In this document: in pieces, positions 17,347 through 27,273 of the stretch
Numbering within the stretch: position 1 is the stretch's first letter
Layout of the letters: every line of letters begins with the position of its first letter
Origin: Schaedlerella arabinosiphila
GTDB taxonomy: Bacteria > Bacillota > Clostridia > Lachnospirales > Lachnospiraceae
Assembly: GCF_003885045.1 (NCBI RefSeq)
Contig: NZ_RHJS01000002.1
Location: forward strand, 1,178,001-1,242,000
Direction of reading: 5' to 3'
DNA: 64,000 nt
The notes under the pieces: generated by a model
The model's database searches: none
The model's input: only the letters and a program-made list of their open reading frames with translations
Told to the model about the DNA's origin: nothing
Position numbers and translations under genes: made by a program

Positions 17347-20142
17347 ATGTCGAATGAGTCATTAAAAAACTATATGGTATGTGAAAAGGATTTCCTTCCG
17401 GACGATTATCATGTGGATGATAAAGAAAAGCTTGAGCTTTTAAAACAACTGGGGGCAATCATTACAGACCGCAGGGACAAGGCCAGCCCGGAAGCCATTA
17501 CAGAGAACGATCCGGAGGTCTGGGCGCTGGATATGATCATGAGTAAAGATGAAATCAGATTCATGCTGTCTTTTGAAAAGAAAAGGGTAAATTTTTATTC
17601 TGTAGAGGAACTGGCCGGGAAGAACAATATGTCAGTAGAAGAAGCACAGGCCTACTGTGACGGTCTTTGCAGAACCGGTATTCTGGAATTTGACAGAGAC
17701 ACACCGGATAAAAGCAAACGTTATTTTATTCCAAAGTTTGTGGTAGGCTCCGGCGAGTATATGATGATGAATAACAAATTGATCGAAGAGCATCCGGAGA
17801 TCGCAACGCTGTTCAGCCTTATGGCACAGGCCGCAGGACCGATTTCAGACAACGTTCCGCCCGGAGGCGGGGGATTGGGAATGCATGTAATTCCGGTAGA
17901 AGAGGCAATCCCTGCCGAAAGCAAGTCAGTTTCCGTAGAGCATATTTCCCACTGGCTGAAGAAATACGATAAATATGCTTTGGAAGTATGTTCCTGCCGC
18001 AGACAGCAGAGAATCCGCGGCGAAGGAACCGGTGATATTGAAGGGGCCTTCTGTATTGCACTTGGCGATATGGCGGAATATGTGGTAGAGTCAGGCAAAG
18101 AAGCCCGCTATGCCACTTATGAGGAATGTATGGAAGTACTGGAGCGTGCCGAAGAAAAAGGATTCCTTCACCAGATTGTAAATGTAGACGGTGAGGACAA
18201 GGTGGTCGGCATCTGTAACTGCGCACCCGGGGTCTGCAACGGGATTCGGTCTTCGCAGTTGTTTAATACGCCGAATATGTCCGCATCAGCCTACCGCGCC
18301 CATGTTGAAGCTGATCAATGTGTGGCCTGTGGAAAATGTGTGGAGGTCTGTCCGGTAGGTGCGGCAAAGCTTGGTCAGAAGCTGTGTAAAAAGGACAAGA
18401 GCCAGGTTACATATCCGAAGACATTACTGCCGGATGAGACCCCGTGGGGCGTGGATCAGTGGAATTACCATTACCGGGAGGACGCGAAGATCCATTGCTA
18501 TGAAACAGGCACGTCGCCATGTAAGACCGCATGTCCGGTACACCTTGCTGTTCAGGGGTATGTGCAGTTGGCCGGAGAAGGAAAATATATGGAGGCTCTG
18601 AAACTGATCAAACAGGACAATCCCTTCCCGGCAGTCTGCGGCGCGATTTGCAACCACAGATGCGAAGACCGTTGTACAAGGGGAACTATCGACCAGCCGG
18701 TTGCGATCGATGAGATCAAAAAGTTCCTTGCGGCGCAGGAATTAAAGGCGGAAGGCCGCTATATCCCGGTCTGTGAAAATGATGAAGGAAAACAGTGGGG
18801 GGATGAATATAAGATCGCTGTCATCGGAGCGGGGCCTGCAGGCCTGACTGCCGCCTATTATCTGCGCACCAAAGGATATCCGGTCACTGTATTTGAAAAA
18901 GAGAAGGAACCGGGCGGTATGCTCCGCTATGGAATCCCGTCCTTCCGTCTTGAAAAAGATGTGATCCATGCGGAAATCGAGATTATCCGGACAATGGGCG
19001 CCGACATCCGGTGCGGCGTGGAGGTTGGAAAAGACATTACCTTAGACGATCTCCGCGCGGAAGGCTATCAGGCGTTCTATATCGCCATCGGCATGCAGGG
19101 CGGAAGGCTGGCCGGTGTACCGGGAGAAGACGCGGACGGCGTAGAGACAGGCGTGGATTTCTTAAGAAGAGTGAACCTTGATCCGGCGCAGAAGCTTGCC
19201 GGAAAAACGGTGGTTGTGGGCGGCGGGAATGTGGCCGTAGATGTGGCGAGAACCGCGCTTCGCGCAGGCTCTGAGGAAACGATTATGGTTTGCCTGGAAG
19301 GATGTGATGAGATGCCCGCATCCGGGGATGAAGTAGAAGAAGCAAAACAGGAAGGTATTCAGATTAAGAATGGCTGGGGGCCGAAAGAGATTCTGACGGA
19401 ACATGGAAAAGTTACAGGAATCGTTTTTAAGCAATGCGTGCGTGTCTTCGATGAAGAGAACAGATTCAGTCCCCAGTATGACGAAGAGAAGGTTATGACG
19501 ATTTCCTGTGATAACGTGCTGATGTCTATTGGACAGTCACCGCAGTGGGGCAGCCTGCTTAACGGATCTAAGGTTGTGGTCAGAGGAAACGGTACTGCCG
19601 AAGCAGATCCGGTTACTCTGCAGACAGCAGAAAAAGATATTTTTGTAGGCGGAGATATTTACCATGGCGCAAGATTTGCCATTGACGCCATTGCAGATGG
19701 AAAGGAAGGCATGGTCAGCATCAACCGTTTTGTACATCCGGGGCAGAGCCTTACGATTGGAAGAGATTTAAGGCAATTCATTGAACTGGACAGAGATGAT
19801 ATTTCCATAGAGTCTTACGATACGTCAAAACGTCAGAAGCCTGCGATGCGGGAGGGAGATGTCACAAAAACATTTGCAGATATGCGCCTGCCGCTGACGG
19901 AAGAACAGGTGAAGGCAGAGGCAAAACGCTGTCTCCACTGCGGTGCGACGACTGTGGACGAAAACCGCTGTATCGGATGCGGCCTTTGTACCACAAGGTG
20001 CGAATTTGACGCCATTCATCTGTCAAGGGATCTTCCGGAAAATTCCCAGATGTACAGCTCTGAGGAGGGCCTGGCGAAAGCAATCATGCCGTATGCGATG
20101 AAACGCAAACAGTTAATCATCTCTAAGATGAACCAGGGTTAG
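17347..20142 (+). CDS. Multi-domain Fe-S flavoprotein oxidoreductase (GltD-like)
   Basis: A 931-residue soluble redox enzyme. In order: an N-terminal region with two cysteine clusters (CSCRRQQ at about 215, ICNCAPGVCNG at about 295); a ferredoxin 4Fe-4S motif (CVACGKCVEVCP from 325); a GltD/dihydropyrimidine-dehydrogenase type Fe-S domain (CKTACP, CGAICNHRCEDRC); an FAD site GAGPAG near 494; an NAD(P)H site GGGNVAVD near 625; and a final ferredoxin motif (CIGCGLCTTRCEFD from 875). It should pass electrons between NAD(P)H and an unknown partner. ATG 17347 is chosen since GAGGAGG lies 8 nt upstream, rather than ATG 17317. It is followed by hypA and hypB. True partner and substrate are unknown. 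Confidence 0.8.
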   Translation: MSNESLKNYMVCEKDFLPDDYHVDDKEKLELLKQLGAIITDRRDKASPEAITENDPEVWALDMIMSKDEIRFMLSFEKKRVNFYSVEELAGKNNMSVEEAQAYCDGLCRTGILEFDRDTPDKSKRYFIPKFVVGSGEYMMMNNKLIEEHPEIATLFSLMAQAAGPISDNVPPGGGGLGMHVIPVEEAIPAESKSVSVEHISHWLKKYDKYALEVCSCRRQQRIRGEGTGDIEGAFCIALGDMAEYVVESGKEARYATYEECMEVLERAEEKGFLHQIVNVDGEDKVVGICNCAPGVCNGIRSSQLFNTPNMSASAYRAHVEADQCVACGKCVEVCPVGAAKLGQKLCKKDKSQVTYPKTLLPDETPWGVDQWNYHYREDAKIHCYETGTSPCKTACPVHLAVQGYVQLAGEGKYMEALKLIKQDNPFPAVCGAICNHRCEDRCTRGTIDQPVAIDEIKKFLAAQELKAEGRYIPVCENDEGKQWGDEYKIAVIGAGPAGLTAAYYLRTKGYPVTVFEKEKEPGGMLRYGIPSFRLEKDVIHAEIEIIRTMGADIRCGVEVGKDITLDDLRAEGYQAFYIAIGMQGGRLAGVPGEDADGVETGVDFLRRVNLDPAQKLAGKTVVVGGGNVAVDVARTALRAGSEETIMVCLEGCDEMPASGDEVEEAKQEGIQIKNGWGPKEILTEHGKVTGIVFKQCVRVFDEENRFSPQYDEEKVMTISCDNVLMSIGQSPQWGSLLNGSKVVVRGNGTAEADPVTLQTAEKDIFVGGDIYHGARFAIDAIADGKEGMVSINRFVHPGQSLTIGRDLRQFIELDRDDISIESYDTSKRQKPAMREGDVTKTFADMRLPLTEEQVKAEAKRCLHCGATTVDENRCIGCGLCTTRCEFDAIHLSRDLPENSQMYSSEEGLAKAIMPYAMKRKQLIISKMNQG

Positions 20143-20230
20143 GAAATGACCATGGCAGTGAAACGGATACGTTCCCGGAATCTTTTCCTGGATATCCGGG
20201 GGCGCAGGGCCAAATTTTCGGGAGAAGGAT

Positions 20231-20581
20231 ATGCATGAATTAGGGATTGTCACTTATGTGGCGAAAGCTGTGACAAAAATAGCAGAGGAAAAGGACATCG
20301 AGAAGGTCGGGGCAGTTATATTAGAAATCGGAGAGGTTTCCGGGATTATAGGGGATTATCTGAAGGACTGCTGGAATTATTTCAGAAAAAGATATCCTGT
20401 CCTGACGGAAGCCGAATTACAGTATGAGACTTTATCGGCTGTTACATATTGTGAAGAATGTAAAGAAAAGTATGCAACTGTCCAATACGGACGCATATGT
20501 CCGCACTGCGGAAGTGGAAGAACCTATCTGCTTACCGGAAACGAGTGCAATATCAAGGAATTGAAGGTATACGGGACATAG
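20231..20581 (+). CDS. hypA: Hydrogenase nickel-incorporation protein HypA
   Basis: A 116-residue nickel metallochaperone. The N-terminal Met-His-Glu, whose His2 binds nickel, is present, and a zinc site is formed by Cys74, Cys77, Cys90 and Cys93 (CEEC, CPHC). Length is typical. GGGAGAAGG supports the start. It lies 88 nt after the flavoprotein and 59 nt before hypB. HypA hands nickel to [NiFe]-hydrogenase (and in some bacteria urease) precursors. No hydrogenase subunit or hypCDEF lies in the window, so the client is elsewhere or different. Confidence 0.93.
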   Translation: MHELGIVTYVAKAVTKIAEEKDIEKVGAVILEIGEVSGIIGDYLKDCWNYFRKRYPVLTEAELQYETLSAVTYCEECKEKYATVQYGRICPHCGSGRTYLLTGNECNIKELKVYGT

Positions 20582-20640
20582 GTGCAAAAAACAGGCAGAA
20601 CAAGTGAAGGAATCGAAACAGTTGCGGATAAGGAGTCTAA

Positions 20641-21321
20641 ATGTCAGATTTAAAAGTAATTGAAGTCAAACAAAGTATTTTTGAGAATAATGATAAAGAC
20701 GCAGATTTATTGCGGAGCCAACTGAAAGAGGAACATACTTTTTTACTAAATCTCATGTCCTCTCCGGGAGCAGGAAAAACCACAACGCTTCTTGCCCTTG
20801 CGGATAAGCTGAAAGACCGGATCAAATGGGGCGTCATGGAAGCAGATATAGATTCTGCAGTCGATGCAGAGGCGATGAGGGACGCGGGTGTTCCTTCGAT
20901 CCAGATCCATACCGGAGGGATGTGCCATCTGGACGCGGATATGACAAGGCAGGGGCTTAAAGAGTTTGACCGTAAAGACCTGGAACTGGTGATCCTGGAG
21001 AATGTAGGAAATCTGGTCTGCCCTGCGGAATTTGATACAGGAGCGGTCAAAAACATGACCATTCTTTCGGTTCCGGAAGGACACGATAAGCCGCTGAAAT
21101 ATCCGCTGATGTATGAGACATGCGATCTCCTTGTGATCAATAAAATGGATGTGATCGAATATTTTGATTTTGACAGGGAAAAAGCGGCCGGGTATGCAAA
21201 GCAGAGAAATCAGGATATTGAGATCCTCTTTATTTCCGCAAAAACAGGAGAGGGCATGGATGAACTTGCTGACTGGATTGTAAAAAACGTAAACGAATGG
21301 ATTCAGCCATGTTCACGATAA
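20641..21321 (+). CDS. hypB: Hydrogenase nickel-incorporation GTPase HypB
   Basis: A 226-residue SIMIBI-class GTPase that powers nickel delivery. Seen: Walker A SPGAGKTT at residues 41-48; the metal-binding Cys-His in GGMCHLDADM; the switch ENVGNLVCPAEFD; and the guanine motif LLVINKMD. It lacks an N-terminal histidine-rich nickel-storage stretch, so it is the short form. AAGGAG precedes ATG 20641. It forms one group with hypA and the flavoprotein. Its last 19 nt overlap the convergent AraC gene. Confidence 0.94.
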   Translation: MSDLKVIEVKQSIFENNDKDADLLRSQLKEEHTFLLNLMSSPGAGKTTTLLALADKLKDRIKWGVMEADIDSAVDAEAMRDAGVPSIQIHTGGMCHLDADMTRQGLKEFDRKDLELVILENVGNLVCPAEFDTGAVKNMTILSVPEGHDKPLKYPLMYETCDLLVINKMDVIEYFDFDREKAAGYAKQRNQDIEILFISAKTGEGMDELADWIVKNVNEWIQPCSR

Positions 21322-22277
21322 TCATGCGGTGACAGTCCGGTACGCTGCTTAAACATCCGGTAAAAATAATTCTCATCCTGGATTCCTACGATGCTTCCGA
21401 TCTTATTTGCCGGGAGCATCGTATTTTTCAGCAGTTTCTTTGCGTTTTCAATCCGGAGCCGAATAATATACTCGTTCGGCGTAAATCCCAGATACTTTTT
21501 AAATAACCGGCAGAGGTGGTATTTGCTGATACTGGAAAATTCCGACAGATAGTCCAGGGTAAGCGGGCCGGCATAATTATTCTCAATATAGCTGATGAGA
21601 TATTTTAAATGCTCCGGGATCTTTTTGACAGTATTCTCATATTTCGGGGTCTTGCACAGCAAAAGTACAAGCAGGCTTTCCAACTGGCTGGAAATCTGCA
21701 GTTCACGGCAAGGGGCAATGGTTTCGTGCAGTTCGATGAGCCGTTCCAGCATGGGAAGAAATTCCCCGTCTAAGGGCTGGCAGAAATGTGCATTGCCCCC
21801 GTTGATGTACTGCTGGTAGATATACTCCGAGTAAGAACCGGAAAAATGCAGGTCGCTATGTTTCCAGTGAGTCCCTTCTGTGCGGTAATAATGGGGCTTT
21901 CTGCAGTCGATAAAAAATCCTTCCCCTTCTTTTACGGAACAGGATTCGTCCTCATATTCCAGATAGCCTTCCCCTTCATATGTATAGGAAATTAAATAAG
22001 AATGGAAATTTTTCCTGCGGGTGTAATAGCTTGCCCCGGCATCCAAAATGGAAAAGGACTGGATATAGAAAAAATTTTTCAGGGCAAATTCTGTCAGCGG
22101 ATGATTGGAGCAGGAAAAGCCGACGCCTTCCAGGCAGTAGGAACAATCCTGGAAAAAGACCGTATCATCCGGCAGCTCAAGTAAACGCTCTACAGGCAGG
22201 GTTTCAGGAGAAATCCTGGACAAAGGCTGTTCTCCTCTCCGATATACTGTTTTATGTAAATGAATATGATCAAACAT
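21303..22277 (-). CDS. AraC-family regulator (probable rhamnoside-locus regulator)
   Basis: A 324-residue regulator. The N-terminal sensor half has a cupin-like strand set (LISYTYEGEGYLEYE, EGEGFFIDCRKPHYYR). The C-terminal double helix-turn-helix includes LDYLSEFSSISKYHLCRLFKKYLG and SIVGIQDENYFYRMFKQRTG followed by PHDYR. ATG 22277 is chosen over 22295 because GGAGGGTAGG sits between them. It is divergent from the GPH symporter and GH106-like enzyme, which it most likely controls. Confidence 0.88.
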   Translation of the reverse strand: MFDHIHLHKTVYRRGEQPLSRISPETLPVERLLELPDDTVFFQDCSYCLEGVGFSCSNHPLTEFALKNFFYIQSFSILDAGASYYTRRKNFHSYLISYTYEGEGYLEYEDESCSVKEGEGFFIDCRKPHYYRTEGTHWKHSDLHFSGSYSEYIYQQYINGGNAHFCQPLDGEFLPMLERLIELHETIAPCRELQISSQLESLLVLLLCKTPKYENTVKKIPEHLKYLISYIENNYAGPLTLDYLSEFSSISKYHLCRLFKKYLGFTPNEYIIRLRIENAKKLLKNTMLPANKIGSIVGIQDENYFYRMFKQRTGLSPHDYREHG

Positions 22278-22293
22278 AAACCTACCCTCCTTC

Positions 22294-22350
22294 AAAACAG
22301 CAATATAATGCTTATATTTTAAATTTATTCTGACAATATAATGCTGTTTT
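22294..22350. promoter_or_regulatory. Candidate AraC operator region
   Basis: The 12-mer CAATATAATGCT occurs twice in direct orientation (22301-22312 and 22334-22345), 33 bp (three turns) apart. The whole is framed by inverted AAAACAGCA (22294-22302) and TGCTGTTTT (22342-22350). Direct half-sites on one helix face are typical of AraC-type operators. The region lies between the AraC gene and the symporter. Confidence 0.45.
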
Positions 22351-22442
22351 CTGCCAATTTATTCTCTACTATTTCCCTCTATAGAATACTATAATTTCCA
22401 CAAGAAAGCAATAAAAACAGAAAGAGGAAAGAGGTAAAACTT

Positions 22443-23801
22443 ATGGAAAACAAAAAGCAAGATATTTCACAAAAAGTAAGCGGGATTGAAAAAATATCCT
22501 ACGTATTAGCAAATCTGGGAAATATTCCAATTCAGGCGCTGATCGGTTCTTATCTGCTGATCTTTTATACCAATGTCTGCGGACTGAATCCGGCAGCCTG
22601 TGCCACATTGTTTTTAGTGGCGCGGATATTGGATGGGATTAATGACCCGCTGGTAGGATTCTGCATCGACCATGTGCCGAACACGAAGATGGGACATTTT
22701 CGGCCGACCCTGATGGTGGGAACGATTTTATGCTCGGCAAACTTCGCGCTGCTCTGGTTCGGGCCTATGATGGCGACAAGCGGAAAGTTGGTCATCGCGT
22801 ATATTTCCTATCTCCTGATCGGCGTACTGTTCCCGGTTATGGATATTTCGCTGAACAGTATGCTTCCGGTTATGACTGCGGACATGAAAGAGCGCAATGC
22901 TTTGAGCAGCATCAAAGGCGTGGCATATACACTGGGATATGTAGGATTTACCATGCTTGCTCCGATCATTCTGGGCGAGACCTCCAATGCGGATGGATAT
23001 GTGAAGCTGATTGTGATCGCAATTGTGATTATTATGGCGTTTTCTATCTTAGGCGCATTCGGGATGAAAGAACGGGTTCTGCCGCAGTCGGGGAAACGTT
23101 ATGGACTAAAGGACCTGATCCATATCATCACCCGGAAACCGGTCGGGGTTACATTTTTGATGAATTTATGCTACATGGTCGGGACGAATATTGTAAATGC
23201 GGCAAATGTATATTTTTACAGCTATGTGCTGGGAGATCTGAAAATGCTGAGCATTGTTTCCATGCTGCCGCTGATTCCATCCATTGCGATGATGACAATG
23301 ATTGGCCCATTGATCGCAAGGTTTGGGAAAAAGAAGCTTTACTGCATCGGTCTGGTCGGATTTGGAATCATGCCGCTCTTACGGCTTGTCAATGTAACCA
23401 ATATACCGATCCTATTAGCGGCAACGTTCCTTGGAGGCTGTGCTAACGGACTGATTACGCCAATCATGTACGGTATCCAGGCAGATAATACGGATTATGT
23501 AGAACTGGTTACAGGACAGCGTACGGAAGGGGCCATTGCTTCTTTATCCAGCTTCGTGACAAAATGTGGTATGGGGATTGGCGGGGCGATACCCGGATAT
23601 ATTCTGGCAGCAGTGGGATTTGACCAGACACTGACAACACAGCCTGCAGGAGTAAATTCCGCAATTGTGCTTTGTGTCATTGTAATCCCGTCCATATTGT
23701 ATTTTATTGGTGCGGCAGTTTTCGCAAAATGCTACCCCCTGACAAAGGAAAAGCTGGAAGAGCAGAATGCAGTATTGGAAAAGCAGCGTGCGAAAGGATA
23801 A
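22443..23801 (+). CDS. GPH-family sugar:cation symporter (MFS)
   Basis: A 452-residue inner-membrane transporter of the glycoside-pentoside-hexuronide group, with about 12 hydrophobic segments. The family-typical signature is near residues 55-85 (ARILDGINDPLVGFCIDH, with charged TK-x-GHFRP after it), and the second half has YCIGLVGFG and DNTDYVELVTGQRTEG. GAAAGAGG precedes the start. It lies 27 nt upstream of the GH106-like gene, so it probably imports rhamnose-containing oligosaccharides or glycosides. Confidence 0.88.
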   Translation: MENKKQDISQKVSGIEKISYVLANLGNIPIQALIGSYLLIFYTNVCGLNPAACATLFLVARILDGINDPLVGFCIDHVPNTKMGHFRPTLMVGTILCSANFALLWFGPMMATSGKLVIAYISYLLIGVLFPVMDISLNSMLPVMTADMKERNALSSIKGVAYTLGYVGFTMLAPIILGETSNADGYVKLIVIAIVIIMAFSILGAFGMKERVLPQSGKRYGLKDLIHIITRKPVGVTFLMNLCYMVGTNIVNAANVYFYSYVLGDLKMLSIVSMLPLIPSIAMMTMIGPLIARFGKKKLYCIGLVGFGIMPLLRLVNVTNIPILLAATFLGGCANGLITPIMYGIQADNTDYVELVTGQRTEGAIASLSSFVTKCGMGIGGAIPGYILAAVGFDQTLTTQPAGVNSAIVLCVIVIPSILYFIGAAVFAKCYPLTKEKLEEQNAVLEKQRAKG

Positions 23802-23828
23802 AAAGGAATTGGTTAAGGAGAAAAGGAC

Positions 23829-26800
23829 ATGATAAAAATCAGGGAATTAGAAAAACCGGATATCCAATACTGGCCGGACATCCGCTGGTGGCTGGCAGAG
23901 GGATTCCATACGGATCAGACGCTGAAAACGGAAATCCGTTCTTTGTACAAGGCAGGTTTTGGGGCTGTGGAATTTCTTGCAATGGAAGAACAGGGAGTGG
24001 ATTCCAGTGTGTATGGATGGGGGTCGGAGGAGTGGATTCATGATACACATACCATCGTGCAGGAGACTACAAAACGCAATATGGGCGTCAGCATGACCAG
24101 CGGGACGAACTGGTCAAATGCCAATCTGATCACGATCACGCCGGATGACAGGGCGGCATCAAAGGAACTGGATGTGGCAGAAGAACGTGTTCTGTCAAAA
24201 ACGGAAAGACATGGGGAAATTTTGAGATCTGTGCTGACCATGCCGGGCGTGACAAAGCAGGAACTAGTGGCAGTTGTGGCGGCACGCATAGAAGAAGAGA
24301 CGGAAGGAAAGATCTATCTGGACCGAAACGGCATCTTTGTCCTGACAAGCAGGGTAAAGGACGGAAAATTGGATTGGCAGGCGCCGGGAGACGGGGATTA
24401 TATGCTGTTTTACTTCTGGCTCCATGGAACCGGACAGACAGCGCAGCCATCCGTAAGCACATCTTATACGATCAATTATATGGATCAATATGGGGTGGAA
24501 GCCTTTAAAGAATACTGGGACAGCACGGTCCTGACGGAAGAACTTAAAGAGAACCTGCATAAAAACGGCCGCGGCATGATGTATATGGATTCTCTGGAGC
24601 TTGGTACATTTGGCAAAGGCGGCCAGCTTTGGGGATATCATTATCTGGAGGAATTTGAAAAAAGAAGGGGATATGATCTGACGCCGTATCTGCCCTTTGT
24701 TCTGAAAGAATCCGGGATGATGCAGTTCGTGTTTGAATACCATTATCATTGCAGGGATGAAGCGTTTATTGAAAAGCTGCACAATGATTTTTACCAGACT
24801 ATGACGGACTTATATATGGAAAATATGCTCCATCCGATGCAGGATTGGCTGCATGGCCACGGCATGACTCTGCGCGCGGAAATTTCCTACGGGCTGCCGT
24901 TTGAAATCTCACAGCCCGGAAAATATGTAGACGGTATCGAGACAGAATCACTGGAATTTGCATCCCAGATCGAATCCTACCGCAGCATGGCAGGAGCGGC
25001 ACATATTTACAATAAGACATTTTCCAGCGAGACCGGGGCAACCTTCCTGAATTATATGATGGGGCTGGATTTCTATACACAGATTATCTATACACAGTTT
25101 GCGGCAGGCGTCACGAAAACGGTCTTACATGGATATTCCAGCATTGCCGGGACGGAAGGCACGACCCAGTGGCCCGGCCACGAGGGGATGTGGCCCATTT
25201 TCTCAGAACGCTTCGGCAGCCGCCAGCCTGCTTTCCGGCATTACAATGACTGGACCTCCATGCTGGCCCGTTTCCAGATGCTGCTGCGCAGAGGAAAGCC
25301 GCGGATGGATCTTGGGATACTGCGTCTGGACTATTATATCAACAATCAGGTGTTTGCAGGATATGAGGAAGAAGACTTTTACGCAAATAAGATGATGCGC
25401 GGTAATGAAGGAATGTACTGGAAAGATATGAGGCTGCAGAACCAGGGATATACATGGGATTATTTCGCCCCACAGCTTCTGGAAGAAGCGTTTGTGCAGT
25501 TCTCAGATGGCAGACTTTTGCCGGACGGACCGGGGTATCGGGCATTGATCATTTATCAGGAGGCGCTTCCGCTGAAATCGGCCAAAAAGCTCTTATCCCT
25601 TGCAAGAGCAGGACTTCCGGTTCTTTTGGTAAATGGGGTCAATGAAACACTGCGTCCTTTCGGGGTATCCAAAACCCATCGGAGGGCGGCATCCAAGACC
25701 CCGTTCCTGAAAGAAAGTGATGAGCAGTTAGAAAATATTATGGAGGAGGTAAAGCTTCTGCCAAATGTGAGGGTGGTGGAAAAACAGGAAGACACATGCC
25801 GGGCGTTGAGGGAAATGGGAATCCTTCCTGCGGCAGAATTTGCTGAAAGCAATCAGAATATCCTGACCCATGTAAGACAGGATGGCAGTAAAATCTATGT
25901 ATATACATACAACATGAAATATACGGAAAGCCAGCCTCATTCATTTGTATTGAAAGTACAGGGCGAGGGCCGGCCTTACCGGATCGACTGCTGGAATGCA
26001 GAGGCAGAAGAAGTCGGTGTGTATATATTCCGCGGCGGACGGACCGAATTTGAGGTTTCGCTGGCTCCGGGCGAGGCATGCATCTATGTGATTGATTTGT
26101 CACGCAGGGAAGAGATCCATGCAGTATATACAAATGCCGGAGGCTTGCAGAAAAACGGAGAAGGATTCCAGGCATCTGTCTTCGAGTCCGGGGACTATGA
26201 AGTGAAATTTTCCGATGGAAGGAGCTGCACATTTTCCGCAGAGGTGCCAGAGGATATTTCTCTGCCGGTCTGGAACCTTACTGTGGAGGATTGGAATGAA
26301 GGGGACAAAGAAAGTATCGTGGAAGACCGGGGCAAAGGCTTTATCACAAAAGAGATTTACTACAAAACAAAAAAAACACGATTGAAGACGGGAGAAATAA
26401 AACTAAAGCCATGGAAAGACATTCCGGCCGTCGGAGAAGAAGTTTCCGGAATCGGATATTATACGGCAGAAGCAGAGCTTCCTGATGACTGGGATGAGGA
26501 ATGCGGCGCATTGCTGCAGATCGGTTCCCTGAACCGGCACACGGCAGCAGTCTTTGTAAACGATAAAAAGGCGAGGGCTGTGGATATAGACCGCCTGTCA
26601 GTCGATATCAGTGAATTGCTGCATGCGGGAAAGAATAAGCTCCTGGTAGAAGTGTCCACCAGCCTGAATAACCGGCTGCGGGCGAGGAATTATTATGAAA
26701 GCGGGAATGCGTCTTCCCAAGAGCTTGCCGCAAGCGCGAATAATGCGCTGGAGGTCACGGAAGAGGGCGGAGAGGCACAGGAGACATCGGCGGATTCTAT

Positions 26801-26909
26801 GTTCCATATCACTGCGAAAGTAAGAGACTACGGCATGACCGGGGAGGTGAAGCTTCGGACGTACAGAAAATTTTCAGACTGGATGGGAACAGCCGGAAAG
26901 ACGGTATAG
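23829..26909 (+). CDS. GH106-like glycoside hydrolase (alpha-L-rhamnosidase type)
   Basis: A 1026-residue cytoplasmic enzyme with no signal peptide. The N-terminal TIM-barrel part (IRWWLAEGFHTDQTL, LYKAGFGAVEFLAM, SMTSGTNWSNAN) and the later SETGATFLNYM and HGYSSI stretches resemble the rhamnosidase-B/GH106 group. A beta-sandwich follows from about residue 870 (AELPDDWDEECGALLQIGSLNRHTAAVFVND split over several strands) and NRLRARNYYESG near residue 950. AAGGAGAAAAGG precedes the ATG. It is downstream of the symporter and under the divergent AraC regulator. GH106 is my best reading; a related uncharacterised glycosidase family is possible. Confidence 0.65.
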   Translation: MIKIRELEKPDIQYWPDIRWWLAEGFHTDQTLKTEIRSLYKAGFGAVEFLAMEEQGVDSSVYGWGSEEWIHDTHTIVQETTKRNMGVSMTSGTNWSNANLITITPDDRAASKELDVAEERVLSKTERHGEILRSVLTMPGVTKQELVAVVAARIEEETEGKIYLDRNGIFVLTSRVKDGKLDWQAPGDGDYMLFYFWLHGTGQTAQPSVSTSYTINYMDQYGVEAFKEYWDSTVLTEELKENLHKNGRGMMYMDSLELGTFGKGGQLWGYHYLEEFEKRRGYDLTPYLPFVLKESGMMQFVFEYHYHCRDEAFIEKLHNDFYQTMTDLYMENMLHPMQDWLHGHGMTLRAEISYGLPFEISQPGKYVDGIETESLEFASQIESYRSMAGAAHIYNKTFSSETGATFLNYMMGLDFYTQIIYTQFAAGVTKTVLHGYSSIAGTEGTTQWPGHEGMWPIFSERFGSRQPAFRHYNDWTSMLARFQMLLRRGKPRMDLGILRLDYYINNQVFAGYEEEDFYANKMMRGNEGMYWKDMRLQNQGYTWDYFAPQLLEEAFVQFSDGRLLPDGPGYRALIIYQEALPLKSAKKLLSLARAGLPVLLVNGVNETLRPFGVSKTHRRAASKTPFLKESDEQLENIMEEVKLLPNVRVVEKQEDTCRALREMGILPAAEFAESNQNILTHVRQDGSKIYVYTYNMKYTESQPHSFVLKVQGEGRPYRIDCWNAEAEEVGVYIFRGGRTEFEVSLAPGEACIYVIDLSRREEIHAVYTNAGGLQKNGEGFQASVFESGDYEVKFSDGRSCTFSAEVPEDISLPVWNLTVEDWNEGDKESIVEDRGKGFITKEIYYKTKKTRLKTGEIKLKPWKDIPAVGEEVSGIGYYTAEAELPDDWDEECGALLQIGSLNRHTAAVFVNDKKARAVDIDRLSVDISELLHAGKNKLLVEVSTSLNNRLRARNYYESGNASSQELAASANNALEVTEEGGEAQETSADSMFHITAKVRDYGMTGEVKLRTYRKFSDWMGTAGKTV

Positions 26910-27006
26910 CAGTCACCCGGGATTATGGCGGAGCGGCCATGATCCCGAGGAAAGATGCCTTTGACATTCAAAAACCAGGACATTGCGCCGCTTCCAGCCC
27001 AGACGT

Positions 27007-27273
27007 TCATTTCCCACGGGCCTGTACAATCCGCCTGGCCTTTTCGATATCGTCCTTATGGACATAGAAGATATATTCATACATCAGACCGGGATTTTCG
27101 CCAAAGCTTCCCATACGGGCCCTGGAGCCTGCATCCGCAGGAGACGGGCTCTTTCGGTTGATCACCTTTACGGAATAGTCAAGCCCGTTTTGCGCCAGTA
27201 AGCTGCGGATCTCGCTCTGCTCCTGCATGGAATAGGTGATATAGGCTTCTCTACGGTTGAAAAGGGTAATCAT
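27007..27273 (-). CDS. Small conserved-looking protein of unknown function
   Basis: An 88-residue soluble protein that I do not firmly recognise. ITLFNRREAYITYSMQEQSEIRSLLAQNGLDYSVKV hints at an alpha-beta ferredoxin-like fold, as does the ending YEYIFYVHKDDIEKARRIVQ, similar in outline to the DUF2007 'signal-transducing' group. AAGGAGGAAAAC precedes ATG 27273. It stands alone between the GH106-like gene and the pRiA4-type gene. Confidence 0.6.
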   Translation of the reverse strand: MITLFNRREAYITYSMQEQSEIRSLLAQNGLDYSVKVINRKSPSPADAGSRARMGSFGENPGLMYEYIFYVHKDDIEKARRIVQARGK

